A stretch of DNA of 50,000 nt from the NCBI GenBank assembly GCA_963575745.1, contig CAUYUJ010016283.1, forward strand, positions 617,871 through 667,870, in the 5' to 3' direction. The translations under genes were made by a program, and so were the position numbers. The notes beneath the pieces were generated by a model, which saw nothing but the letters and a program-made list of their open reading frames with translations, ran no database searches and was not told where the DNA came from. Source of the DNA: Prorocentrum cordatum. Lineage: Eukaryota > Sar > Dinophyceae > Prorocentrales > Prorocentraceae. Shown piece by piece: positions 10,016-19,889 of this stretch; the first letter of the stretch is position 1, and each line of letters begins with the position of its first letter.

Positions 10016-10768
10016 CTGCTTTACAATCTTTCTACTTCGCGCGCGCGGGGCGGCCCCTGGGGGCCCCCGGGCGGAAAGTACCCCGGCAAGGTCCCGAGAG
10101 AGTCCCGGGAGGAGTCACCAGGGCGCTCCAGCAGCGCACCAACGCGGCTCCGAGACGTCCCCGAGAGCCCCAAGAAGGGCCAAGAGGCTTCCAAGAGGCC
10201 CCCAAGATGCTACATGAAGGGTCCGAGATGCCACAAGATCGCTCCAAGACGCCCACGATGGCCCCCAGACGCCCCAAGAGGCCTCCAAGAGCACTCCCGA
10301 GAGGGCCCCAAGAGGCAAAATTCACTGCTTTTCCTTAGGTTTTGGAGAGATTTTGGCGTTTCCACCTTTTCGGCTTCACGACACCCCAAGACGGCCCAAG
10401 AGGCCCCCAAGACCGCCCCAAGAGGGCCCAAGAGGCCCCCAAGAGGGCCCCAAGACGGCCCAAGAGGGCTCCAAGACGGCCCAAGAGGCCTCCAAGACGG
10501 CCCAAGAGGGCCCCAAGAACGCCCCAAGAGGGACCCCAGGGGGGGAACACGAAACAATATTTCGAGCCCTCGGCCCTCAGAAGTCCCCAGGAGGCCCCAA
10601 GAGGCCCCTAAGAGGCCCCAAGAGGCCCCCAACAGGCCCTCAGGAGGCCCCCAAGAGGCCCCCAAGCGGCCCCAGGAGGCCACCCAAATGCCCCCCCGAG
10701 CACGCAAACAAGTGCCAGCGACGCTACACTATGGGCCGGCGGAATGAGCGAAGCGATTCAATAAAACA
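10016..10768 (+). repeat. Dispersed CCCCAAGAGG repeat, copy A
   Basis: About 0.75 kb built mostly of a 10-bp unit (AAGAGGCCCC and variants), with a central non-repetitive segment around 10310-10390 and a distinct 3' tail. The tail reads GGGCCGGCGGAATGAGCGAAG, then CGATTCAATAAA. The same order occurs at 37370-38093: AAGA-rich array, central segment beginning GAGGCAAAATT, second array, and tail. The element therefore seems to have a fixed structure and orientation. No open frame with normal composition exists; Pro/Arg/Lys frames are translated repeat. The AATAAA near the end resembles a polyadenylation hexamer, but no element class can be assigned. Confidence 0.75.
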
Positions 10769-10879
10769 TATCTGGCCACCCACAACATTCGCGGTTGAAG
10801 GAAGGAACGTCATCGAATGATGCACGAGGTTCGCATGCTAGCATTTGTCGTCTTCGCCGCGTCCGACACGACCGAAGAG

Positions 10880-10982
10880 GCCCACAAGCCCCAGGAAAGT
10901 TTCAAGAGAGGCCCAAGAGGCCCCGAGAAGGATCCAAGAGGGGGAATTCGAAAGGCCCCACGAGTGCTCGAATAAACCCTAT
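10880..10982 (+). repeat. Short relative of the CCCCAAGAGG repeat
   Basis: GAGGCCCAAGAGGCCCCGAGAAG-type sequence ending GTGCTCGAATAAACC, like a truncated copy of the family with an AATAAA-like end. Confidence 0.5.
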
Positions 10983-11555
10983 ATTGATGGCACCCCTCCT
11001 CGCAGTGTCATCGAAGCGACGGGCCTCGACGCGCGCGGAATCCACTTTGCAAGTCTCGCGCGCGTTGGCTGGGCATGGGCAAACAAACGTCGTTGCTGCC
11101 ACCCCGTTCGCAAGTTTGTTCTGACGACAGGTTTTGACAATATCACTCAAATTCCCGCTTCCCCCAACTGGGCCCCAGCCGGGGGGCCCGGCCAGAGCTG
11201 GGCGGGCGGGCGGGAAGGGGGGCCCGCGCGCGTTGGCCAAGCAGGATCCGCGGCGTCGCGGGGGCCCCAGGGGGGCGGGGCGGGCGGGCTCGGGGCGCGT
11301 TCGGGCGGCGTCAGGCAGGCAAGCAGACAGGCGCCCTGCAGGCGCCGCGCTGCCTCAGCAAGCTGACATCCTCGCGAAGGCCTCTCCCAGACGCCCCCCC
11401 GCACCTGCGTCGACGGCGCGAGCCAGCCACCCTCAAGAATGCAATCTCGCGACAAACCAACCAAAAAAAATGTCTCCCGACGCGCGCGCCGCCCGCCGCA
11501 TCGCCGCCCCCGCGCCCGAAGCCCCCCCCCCCGCCAAAGGGCCCACGCAGGCCGC
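10983..11555. other. GC-rich, no recognisable gene
   Basis: Very GC-rich sequence with open frames on most strands and frames because stop codons are scarce. Confidence 0.4.
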
Positions 11556-11558
11556 GAA

Positions 11559-12609
11559 TCACCGGGCCCCGCGTCTCCGAGCATCACCCCAGAGACAAAT
11601 TCCACTGCGTTCATGATTGCTCCAGGACATGGACCGCCCGTCACAGCCCGCCCACCCGTCTACCCAGTCTACCGTCTTTGCATCGCCGCTGATCGCGCCC
11701 GATAACCGCGCCGCCCGCGGGCCCGCGCCCCCCCCGCGCTCTGCGCCGCCCAGCGCCGAGAACCACCGAGAGCATCCACCTCTAGACTGTTCAAAACGAA
11801 GATATGAACGGCATTTGCCGAACTCGTCCACTTCGATGACATGCATAACGCTGCAGGCTCGAACAGCGCCGTCGAAATCCCGCAAAGGGCTGCGGGAACA
11901 AATGAAGGGCGGTTAATTCTTGTCCGTTGCGCACGAATGCATTCCATTCTCGCCTGGTTCGGCGGGCGATCTCGCGCCTGCGAGACAACCCCAGGCGACC
12001 GCGCGGCCTGGATATTCGACCGTGCCCTCGAACGGAACAATCTTGACATTCATTCCAACGAGTACGGCGCGCGCGTGGCTGCCACGGCCAATGCCCTTGA
12101 TCGCCTTCGCGATGATCTTGGTTTTGCCTGGGCGCGGGAGTCGCCCGACGGCCCCCGCGGGCGCCCAATCCCCCAACGCCGCGCCGCATGCCGCAGATGC
12201 GTCGAGAGCTCTGGCCGCGAACACGACATTATGAGCCAATCGCATGTCGGCGAGCATCGACAGCGGCAAACCCCTTGGCATCACGCATGACGACCTCCAG
12301 TAGAGCGTTGAGAGTAAGTGAACGCACTGGCCCCCGCGTTTGGTTCCACGCGGCGTTTGAACCACTGGCTGCCGGCACCTGAGCCCAGGCGAACTCTCGG
12401 GGAACTTCTAGAAGGAACTGAATGCATGGACGCGGAACGCCCTGCTACGCAGGCGCATTCCACAGAGCCCGGCCCGCAACAGATTCGGAAGGCATCTGAG
12501 AGTCGAGCGCGGCGAACCAAAAAAGGATCTGGAACCCATCCGCACTCTCTCGTAACAGGGCAAACGTGACAAGGTGGTCTCGCGCTACGCATCCAAAGCA
12601 ACCCAGCCT
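11559..12609 (-). pseudogene. Decayed non-LTR retrotransposon RT
   Basis: Pieces of a LINE reverse transcriptase lie in the correct order on the minus strand but in different frames. Frame 12445-12609 has RDHLVTFALLRES, then FWFAALDSQMPSESVAGRAL, which matches RT motif A and its flanks but lacks the usual KAFD. It ends at a TAG within what would be ALWNALRRQGV. Further on, LADMRLAHNVVFAARALDAS (12228-12239 for LAHN) sits where F/Y-A-D-D is expected. KTKIIAKAIKGIGRG and FEGTVEYPGRAVAWG match the thumb (KTKV..., ...YLGRAV). A third frame adds REIARRTRREWNAF, and a fourth adds DFDGAVRACSVMHV, matching the LFDGTVTP-LYG segment. The element is dead. Confidence 0.8.
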
Positions 12610-12883
12610 GATACGGACTTCGTTATTGTTTCAAGACCAGAGACGACTTGTTGAACAGCACGCGAGGAATTTCCGCGAAGGGCCGACAGTTCTTTGCGAG
12701 AGATTCGTCGCCGTCTCCAAGATCACTGCAATGGCCGCTCGTCTCCGAGAAACCAGTGGCAATGCGACCTGGCCCCAGATGTCGCTATATAGCGCGGTCT
12801 GGGCGCCTATCCAAATATCGCCACCATTCTGCACCCTGTCACTGATTGATCCACGGCTGTCTGCATAATTAGCGACATGTTGC

Positions 12884-13285
12884 TTGGTCGGCGGCGCTGC
12901 CGATGTCTTGGCGCGCGAACGACCGCGCGCGGTCAGATGCACGCGGGCCGCCTTGCTGCCCGCGTGCGACAACGCCAAGATGGAGGACAATCTGAAAGAC
13001 ACCCAAGTCACCCGCTGCTTGCGGTGCGGCACAGCCCTCTGGAGGTTTCGAGCCGCATGCCCCGCGTGCCAATCGCTCCAGGGTCACGTGCACCTATGCG
13101 ACTGCCTTCTTGCGCATCGAAGTATACGCCCGAATCGACATGGCATGTTTTTGTCAATTCCTGAGCTGTTCTGTCAACGCACCGTCGACTGCTTGCGCGC
13201 GAAAGCCAGCGCACCTGGCGCGCGGAAACGTGCAAACCTAAACGGGCTAACAGGAGGGCCAATGTCCACGCCCATCAAAGGCTAA
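12884..13285 (+). CDS. Hypothetical frame with paired CxxC motifs
   Basis: Plus-strand frame of about 133 codons with an inner ATG at 12979. It contains CLRCGTALWRFRAACPACQS, two CxxC pairs spaced like a small zinc ribbon, then CDCLLAH. The opposite strand of the same DNA lies between two LINE-derived segments, so this frame may simply be the antisense of retroelement sequence. No homologue recognised. Confidence 0.2.
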   Translation: MVGGAADVLARERPRAVRCTRAALLPACDNAKMEDNLKDTQVTRCLRCGTALWRFRAACPACQSLQGHVHLCDCLLAHRSIRPNRHGMFLSIPELFCQRTVDCLRAKASAPGARKRANLNGLTGGPMSTPIKG

Positions 13286-13656
13286 CCTCTGTCATTCACA
13301 ACAGCACAACGACAGACTGACTGAGCCCATCCACGAGGGATCACGACGGCGGCGCCCCGCTGATCTCCTGCGCAGCCCGCTCCGACAAAGCGACGGCCCC
13401 CATTCGCATCGAAGTACTCGCGGGCTTCTGTCCGCCAAGTTTCAATGACGCACGACGTCGCAGCACGCGTCTGCCAACTCCTACTCGGAGAATGCAACTC
13501 ACCAATGGAAATTGAACCCCTTGCATATCGCGGCGAGCCATGAACCCCCCACTTCTCTGCATTTCCGCCGGCCGCGCCTCGACGCCGCGCGGCGCTGCGA
13601 GAGCACCAGCCGACGCGGCCGCACAGGCCAGTTCCCCCGCCCATAAATGCAGGCAC
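13282..13656 (-). pseudogene. Possible EEP endonuclease fragment of the same LINE
   Basis: Minus-strand frame with SCVIETWRTEAREYFDANGG, then RGAAVVIPRGWAQSV. An exonuclease-endonuclease-phosphatase domain typically has an xxQETW/H box followed about 20-30 residues later by a GGVA(I/V)-type strand, and both are approximated here. The position, about 0.7 kb upstream of the RT remnant on the same strand, fits an N-terminal endonuclease. The conserved Gln before Glu is replaced (IETW), no GDFN or SDH motif could be found, and the sequence between this frame and the RT piece is not interpretable. Confidence 0.35.
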
Positions 13657-13921
13657 CGATGGCGTTTAACGTCACAGGGGCCAGCGGCGCCCGCGGCCCC
13701 GGGCGCCCCAGGGAAACCCAAAGCGGCAGCCGCGGCCTCCAGAGGAACCCCCCCCCCAAACCCCCGACACCGCGATAATTTCACGTCGCCGCGCCCCGAG
13801 GCCCGGGCCCCTCCTCTCGGGGTCAGCCTTCGATCCCGAATCGTACCTGGGCGATCCCGAAGCCCAAAAGACGCCCCGGAGGACCGCAAATTGCGGAAGG
13901 AGAAGAAGAATCAGAAGAAGA
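13657..13921. other. No recognisable gene
   Basis: GC-rich frames on both strands running into the microsatellite that follows. Confidence 0.4.
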
Positions 13922-13922
13922 G

Positions 13923-13957
<35 letters not shown>

Positions 13958-13962
13958 AAAAA

Positions 13963-14032
<70 letters not shown>
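13922..14032. repeat. Compound (AAC)n-(A)n-(AC)n microsatellite
   Basis: AAC units to about 13955, then about 24 A, then about 26 AC units without interruption. Confidence 0.95.
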
Positions 14033-14034
<2 letters not shown>

Positions 14035-14349
14035 CCGGATTAAGCCGCGCGAGAACGCATCAGACAAGCATGCGTCGGCGCCTGCGGTGGACTCCTCATC
14101 TCGCTCGACATCGAAGCGGGGGGCAGAGCTCGGCGCGCCGGCGAGGCTCGCCCACGTCGGCGGTCGCAGGGGGCGCGGTTGTCACTGCTGGCCCAGGGCG
14201 GCACGCACGCCTTTCCATGCAACGCATTTGTTTGACCACCCCTTACCACTATATGATACACGAAGGACTGCTCATCGAAGAATGGCCGTTGCCAGCCCCT
14301 CGACCAACGCTGGTCAACCCTCTCGCGCAAGGTAACGCACAACAGAGGC

Positions 14350-14445
14350 GAACTGGCACACTCGGACTGAGTTTCCTGAAAGCAGCGCCCGCAGATGAAT
14401 GGTCACCAGACGCGAGCCGGCACGCTTGGAGTGAGTTTCCTGGCA
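14350..14445. repeat. Short direct duplication, offset about 64 bp
   Basis: ACTGGCACACTCGGACTGAG plus TTTCCTG (from 14352) is repeated as GCCGGCACGCTTGGAGTGAG plus TTTCCTG (from 14416). Confidence 0.5.
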
Positions 14446-14446
14446 A

Positions 14447-15690
14447 GATCCCTGGCCATACGAAACACTCAAACATTCGAGAGGGGGCGCGCTCGGCCCG
14501 GCGGGACGCCATCAATTCGGCGCGCCGTTCCTGCGCACCCGCCCCGCGGGCGCTCGCGCCCCGGCACCGACGCTGGCAGCGCGACGCGGAGTGGGAATAG
14601 TCCGGCACGTTCACGAGGCATGGGGGGGCACTGAGGAACGCGCCCTGTAGCAGGATGCTCTTTGGTCGTTAGGAATAACTGAGCGCCTGGATCAACGGCA
14701 CAGCCCATCTTCTGCCCCCCGCCCGCCGCCCCCCCCCATGCATCCACCTCCGCACCCACTGCGGCCACGGCTGCGAGCCTCTGGCTGGCCGAGGTTTTCT
14801 CACGCGGGGCGGGCGAGCGGGCCCCTAGCAGGCGCCGCGCCGGGGTCCCCCGCAACCGGGCCGAGGGAGCGCACGGCCGCAGGGGCCCCCGCCACCAGCG
14901 AGGCGGCGGCCCCTAGGAGGGGCGGGCCGCCGGAGGGCAGCGGCTCCAGGAGGAGCACGCCGCTGGAGAGGCGGGCCCTGGAGAGGGGCGCGCAGCCAGA
15001 GGCGTCGGCCACGGCGAGCTGTCAGAGGCGCCGACGAGGCGGGGGGCTCGAGGTGAGCACAGCCCGCGCAGCCCAGACACAAGGCCATCCCACACGTGGG
15101 AACGCAGCGTGGCCACCGCCATTTTCGCCGTGCTGACGCGGCAGGACGCGCCACTGGGGGTCCGCCTCTAAGCGGCCTCACGACGACAGCCACGCACATG
15201 GGGCCCGAGATGGGCCAAGCTCGAGCTGACGACGGCGAAAGCAGCGGCGAGGAGGCAGGCGGCGAGGGCGCCGGGCACGCCGATCAGGGCGGCCCGCCAG
15301 GTTGCGCCGCCGAGGGCGAGGTGGCGCCGCTAGCCACTACAGAGCCAGCCAAACGCGCAGCTCGAGGAGCCAGAGGAATCAGCGACCCCCGCCCTGGGTG
15401 GGCCCCCAGCTACGGATCCGCCCGGCACCGGTCTTGGACCAGAAACATGGGCACCTGGACTGCGGGCACCCCTACCACTACCGCCACTACTCGGACAGCG
15501 CCCAACAGGCGCCGCCGAAGCACAAGCAGAGGCGGAAAAGGCTCCGCAGCCGGGGCCGCGCCCGAGCCCTGCAGCCAGGGCCGAAAGCAAGGACGCCGCA
15601 GCTCCCCCGCCGCCGACTGAGAATCCTCTTAAGCCCCCACCAGGGGGAGGGCAGAATGCGCCGTCCGGGGAGCAGCGGCGCCGCGACGTC
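14447..15690. other. GC-rich, no recognisable gene
   Basis: Open frames on both strands with Ala/Arg/Pro/Gly-rich composition. Plus-strand frames at 14738-15136, 15096-15620 and 15302-15916 could be leading parts of the coding-like region that follows, but nothing in them is distinctive. Confidence 0.3.
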
Positions 15691-15878
15691 CCTCAAGCAA
15701 AGAAAACAGCCAGAGCAGACGGTGGCCGCCATGACGGCGGTCAATCAGTGGGTGGAGGCGGCCCTCGAGCTGCTCGGCGAGCGCGTCGGACACGCTGTGG
15801 GGGCGCTGCTGCACCAGCTTCTCTCCTTCCCCACGGGCATGGTGGATGCCGCGGTAAATTCCTCTTCGGTCGGTCCTA

Positions 15879-16433
15879 GTGGGCCAAACTGCAGCGGGTT
15901 GCCATGGGTCTCGTGATCGTCGGGGCGATCGCAATCCTGGGCTCAACGATCGGCTTCAGCGCGCAGCTTGGCGCTACTGCGCCTACGTCGCGACGACAAC
16001 GCGCGGGTTCGCCACGGGCAGCGATTCTGAGCACGATGCGAGGGTCGCCCTGGGAGAAGACCCAGGCGCCGCTCACGCACGGAGAGCGGCGGAGGCGACG
16101 GCGGTCGACGAACACTGCGCGAAAGACGACGCGCGGGCAAGAGGAGAAGGAGCTGAGAAGATGATACCAGCGGACCTCATCATCAAGTCCGGCGGCTCGG
16201 CGGCGAGGCGACAGCAGGGCCCCCCACGGGGCGGCCGCGTCACCCGGCACCGGTACCTTCACACGTTAAGGGTGGCCAGAGGCAGCTCTCACCGCCACCT
16301 CAAGGCAGACCCAGAGGCATCTCGAGGTGAGGACGGCGTCGGCATGGTTCATTTAGGCGCGGCCATGCCTCGCACCTCTCCCCAAGAACAAGAACCTCTC
16401 GCACACGTGCCCCTCCCGCGCGGTCGAGCATAG
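15879..16433 (+). CDS. Coding-like block 1 of unknown plus-strand locus
   Basis: About 184 codons. From about 15965 the frame reads like real protein: WRYCAYVATTTRGFATGSDS, then an acidic and helical stretch around EGAEKMIPADLIIKSGGSAA. Just upstream, in another frame (15302-15916), NQWVEAALELLGERVGHAVG and LLHQLLSFPTGMVDAA form a plausible amphipathic helix pair, so coding signal seems to pass from one frame to another near 15900. Either an intron or a frameshift would explain this. No family recognised. High GC makes long frames cheap, so this is tentative. Confidence 0.3.
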   Translation: MGQTAAGCHGSRDRRGDRNPGLNDRLQRAAWRYCAYVATTTRGFATGSDSEHDARVALGEDPGAAHARRAAEATAVDEHCAKDDARARGEGAEKMIPADLIIKSGGSAARRQQGPPRGGRVTRHRYLHTLRVARGSSHRHLKADPEASRGEDGVGMVHLGAAMPRTSPQEQEPLAHVPLPRGRA

Positions 16434-16763
16434 CACCCAAATCAAAATGGCGGACCTGGCCGAGCTCAAGCCGGCGGGGCGTGCGAGGATCGGAGGCAGA
16501 GCGCACTGCCCCCGGGCGAGCCGCGGCCTCGACGGGCCCCCCGGGCGCGCGCGCGCAGGCGCTGCGCCGAGCGGCGCCAGCGGCATCCGCGCCCGGGGAA
16601 GGGCCCGGCTAAGGCAGAGGAGAGGGGCTCGAACTCCGAGACCGAGTCAGAGCCGATTGCGGACGTCTGCGAGGCTGACAGGATCGCGCACGCGGCCAAT
16701 GGCGGGGCCCAGGTGATGTGCACGGGAGGCTGCAGGGACTGAGCATGGCAAGAGCCCGTCGCG

Positions 16764-17273
16764 ATGTCTGTCGAGGACACCGCCGCCCCAGACGCCCGCG
16801 CAGCACCAACGGCGGATGGCACGCGCACACGCAGGGCCCGCCCCTTCCACGCCCAGGCTTACGAGGCCCTGGCGGCGCAGGAGAGGAAATGCGCTCGCGC
16901 CCACTGCTTCCGCGGAAGGACCGCGGAAAACGTCGGCCCCCGCCTCTGCTCGGCGCGCGCAGCGGACGGGTCGGCGTCAGGGCGCAGCCGCTCCGCGACC
17001 CCGCGGCCACAGGAGAGGAGCGGCCAGGGCGCCGAGCCCTTGGACAGCAAGCAAGAGCCGAAGGAAGATCGCCTGCCAGCGGCCGCCTGCAAGGACAGCC
17101 CGGCAGCCAAGGCGGCCGTCGACCCAGCTCGGCTGCTACACGCGCCGGACCCCCTGGCGGGAGCAGACGCGAGCTGGGACGCCCACGACACAGCTTCCCC
17201 GCTCGCTTCGCCGGCCCATCCAAGGGCGCCACGGAGGGCAATCCTACGACGGACGAGGAAGCGATTGGTCTGA
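16764..17273 (+). CDS. Coding-like block 2 of unknown plus-strand locus
   Basis: Starts at ATG 16764 and runs about 169 codons. The N-terminal third (RPFHAQAYEALAAQERKCAR, then HCFRGRTAENVG) is helical and less biased than the surrounding DNA. The rest is Ala/Pro-rich. Two longer frames, 16718-18301 and 16816-18363, overlap it on the same strand. Around 17230-17390 the 16718 frame carries TDEEAIGLNVISSNKDGAFL and HHELLDKLIRTQPPAIRW, and around 17530-17800 the 16816 frame carries RRATAAESGAGHGEFLAEL and KAADAMHDGAVIEVG. The coding signal therefore hops among all three frames. Confidence 0.3.
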   Translation: MSVEDTAAPDARAAPTADGTRTRRARPFHAQAYEALAAQERKCARAHCFRGRTAENVGPRLCSARAADGSASGRSRSATPRPQERSGQGAEPLDSKQEPKEDRLPAAACKDSPAAKAAVDPARLLHAPDPLAGADASWDAHDTASPLASPAHPRAPRRAILRRTRKRLV

Positions 17274-18155
17274 ACGTCATCTCCTCCAACAAGGACGGGG
17301 CCTTCCTAGCACCTCACCACGAACTACTCGACAAGCTCATCAGAACTCAGCCCCCCGCCATCCGTTGGAGGGCCGGGGCGGCGCTTCGGCCGCCAGACCA
17401 CGGGGGCGGAGCCAACTACCGAGGCGACCGCCCAAGCCCGATGCAAGCCGCGGCGGCGGCCCAGAAGGGGGCAGGCATCATCCGGCACGGAGATCGAGAT
17501 TCAAGAGCAGGAGCGCCACTCCGCCAAGGAGGGGCGCGCGAGATGACCAAGAAAAGCGGCCCGAGGTCGCCCGCGCGCAGGACGAAGCGCAGCGCAGAGG
17601 AGATCCGCGCACCACCCAAATCTTGCCCAGGAGGGCGGACAGCCAATCTGATGAGGCAGCTCGCAGGGCCACGGCAGCCGAGAGCGGCGCGGGCCACGGC
17701 GAGTTCCTGGCTGAGCTCATCAAGGCAGCTGACGCCATGCACGACGGCGCGGTCATCGAGGTTGGGCCTTGCCTGCTGCGCGGCCGCCAGGCGCGGCCAC
17801 GCGGCGCAAGGAGCTCGAGGGGGGCAGGGCCGCACCAGCAGGAGGAGCGCCGCCACCAGCGGACGCTGTGCGGTCCCCGCCGCCCGCCTGCCACGCCGCC
17901 GCCGCCAGCCAGCGCCCCGCCCAGGTCTGGGTTCGTCGGCTTCGGCGGGAGGCCTCGAGCCCACAGGGCAGTCCCGAGGGTCGACCCAGCCGCCACCTTC
18001 GGGCCAGCAGGAGCGAGCTCCAACACTCCGCGGGCGAATGCAGGCGCGCAGGCGCTCGTGGAGTCCGCCGCGCGGCCGAGAGAACGGCGCGCGGGCGCCT
18101 CCTCCATGCCCGCGCGGAGGAGAGGGCGCCTGCGCCCCACCCCCCCGAGACCTAG

Positions 18156-18950
18156 CTGGACATTGGCCTGCAGGACCTGGTCAGAGAGCTCGGGCGAGCC
18201 AACAAGAACTCCGAAGAGATCAGCGGCGGGGCCAAAAGGACGCTGGCGAGCACTGGGCGCATCGAGGAGCAGCCGGCGCACATGGCGCGCGGGCGCGATA
18301 ACTTTACGGCGTCGCTGCGCTCGGGCCTGCTGGGAGAGGACGCGTTTCACAGGCTGCGGTTAATCGGCGTGAACTCAAGGCCCCTGCCCCGGACCATCAT
18401 GTTCCCGACGAACATCAATAACGCCATCGCCCACGGCCTCGCAGCCTTCCAGCAAGGAGGGCGAGACCACGCCCACATGCCGGACTACTGCCTCATCTGC
18501 GCCAAGATCCCAGAGATATCAGAGGCGGACGCGGACAACTTCGCGCCGCCCAAGGACTGCAAGCTGAGGCCCAGTCCGAGACGCACCACGACTGTGGTCC
18601 ATCGGTTCCAGGATGCCATGCGCGAGGCCTGGGAATGGTCCCGCTTCCATGGCCATGAGCACTACCAGCAGCAGGCGGAGGCTGCCGATGCACTCCTGAA
18701 GCTCAATGACGAGGTAGACAACGCGCGGCCGCACAAAAAGGATCTTCGACGACCGGTGCGAGCTGCGCGGCAGGCGGCGCGAGGGGCCGAGGGCGACGCA
18801 GGCCCGCGCGCTGGAGCCCACGAGCGACGAGAAACCGACGTGGGACAAGATCCCGTTCGAACGCACCCCGCTTCGGAGCGCGGACGACCTCCCCGCAACT
18901 TCAGACGCCGTGGATCTACGTCTTCAACGACCCAGATCAGTTCTTCATGA
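18156..18950 (+). CDS. Best-supported block of unknown plus-strand locus
   Basis: Open for 264 codons after a TAG at 18153-18155, with first ATG at 18282 (222 residues). Composition is balanced, unlike most frames here. Segments include LDIGLQDLVRELGRANKNSE, RTIMFPTNINNAIAHGLAAF, DYCLICAKIPEISEADADNF (a CxxC pair), VVHRFQDAMREAWEWSRFHG and AEAADALLKLNDE. I recognise no domain. Near 18740 the sequence turns Arg/Ala-rich, and another frame (TKRIFDDRCELRGRR, then PTWDKIPFERTPLRSADDLP) becomes the more natural reading, suggesting an intron or frameshift. It could be an exon of a host gene, a retroelement ORF1 or integrated viral DNA; I cannot choose. Confidence 0.45.
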   Translation: MDIGLQDLVRELGRANKNSEEISGGAKRTLASTGRIEEQPAHMARGRDNFTASLRSGLLGEDAFHRLRLIGVNSRPLPRTIMFPTNINNAIAHGLAAFQQGGRDHAHMPDYCLICAKIPEISEADADNFAPPKDCKLRPSPRRTTTVVHRFQDAMREAWEWSRFHGHEHYQQQAEAADALLKLNDEVDNARPHKKDLRRPVRAARQAARGAEGDAGPRAGAHERRETDVGQDPVRTHPASERGRPPRNFRRRGSTSSTTQISSS

Positions 18951-19162
18951 CGGACAACAATGTCAGGCACCACAGCAAGCTGGAGAAGTCGCGGCGGCAA
19001 ACGGCGCCGCGCCAGTCCAGCCCGCAGCTCGCTGAGCCGAGCCGCCCCCCCACGCCTCCATCGCCAGATACCCGGGCGCGCCGCGCGCAGGAGGCGGAGG
19101 GGGCCGGGCGCGACGAAGGAGGCCGCTCAGCGGAAAACGAAGAAGAAAGCGCAGCACATTAG
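18850..19162 (+). CDS. Coding-like block 4 of unknown plus-strand locus
   Basis: In the frame of ATG 18947, with sense codons upstream, the translation gives TPWIYVFNDPDQFFMTDNNV and RHHSKLEKSRR, then a Pro/Ala/Arg-rich tail ending at 19162. The aromatic and acidic content is far from the background composition, so this short stretch probably encodes protein. It overlaps the end of the preceding block in another frame. Confidence 0.35.
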
Positions 19163-19589
19163 GTTGGAGGCGAAGCAACTGCCGACGGGGTCCGAGGCGA
19201 GCGGCGAAACTATTTCAAAGCCGAGGCGACAGAAGACAGAGGGAGAGGCTCGCCTGCGCGTCGCTGAGGTTCTGGAGGGCTGGGCGAGTGAGAGGCTTTC
19301 ACGCGCGAGGATGCACGACCCCCTGCTCGCTGTCTGCGACGAGAAGCTCGCCGCGCGCGCGGGTGTCCAGAGGGCGGCGACGCAAGCGGCATTGGTCGAC
19401 GTAGTGGACCCGAACGACCTCTGCTCGAACAGCCCGAGGATCGGCGGCGAGCCCGCCCTGCGCGCGGCGCATGGGGACACGGAGATCGCGCAAAGGCGGG
19501 GCCGCCAGAACAGCGACGCTTCCAGGGTTACCTCGGGACCGCGAGGGGCACGGCTCAGGGCGCGGCCAGCAGCACGGCGGCCGCGATAG
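19130..19589 (+). CDS. Coding-like block 5 of unknown plus-strand locus
   Basis: The last ~150 codons of the plus-strand frame 18960-19589. It is Lys/Glu-rich and then helical: KAQHIRLEAKQLPTGSEASG, GEARLRVAEVLEGWASERLS, DPLLAVCDEKLAARAGVQ and QAALVDVVDPNDLCSNS. A charged, possibly coiled-coil region fits the C-terminal part of the same product as the preceding blocks. No homologue recognised. Confidence 0.3.
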
Positions 19590-19889
19590 CGACTGCGGCA
19601 CGCGGAAGAAGCGCAGCAGGCGGCCGCAGAGAAACCTCCGAAGCTCGGGCGCAGGGGCAGCCCACGCGGCCGTAGAGGCCCAGGGCTGCAGCACGGGGAA
19701 GGCCCCGCGAGGTTCGCGGAGGAGGCGGCCCGAGGCCACCAGGAGCAGCGCGAGCAGTTGCGCGGGCAACGAAGCTAACGCAGCTCCCAGGGCGGTCGCC
19801 GCCAACGACAGTTGCGCCGAGGCGGCCCCCCTCCAGCGCGGGCGGGCGCCTTCGAGGGGGGCCGCGCGGCGGCGGCCAGCACGGGCAGA

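Noticed and set aside
10210-10820. Pro/Arg/Lys-rich and Gly/Leu/Trp-rich frames
   Set aside because: Translated CCCCAAGAGG repeat.
15105-15130. Possible second spliced-leader relic (CCACCGCCATTTTCGCCG)
   Set aside because: Only the CCATTTT core matches well; too many mismatches elsewhere.
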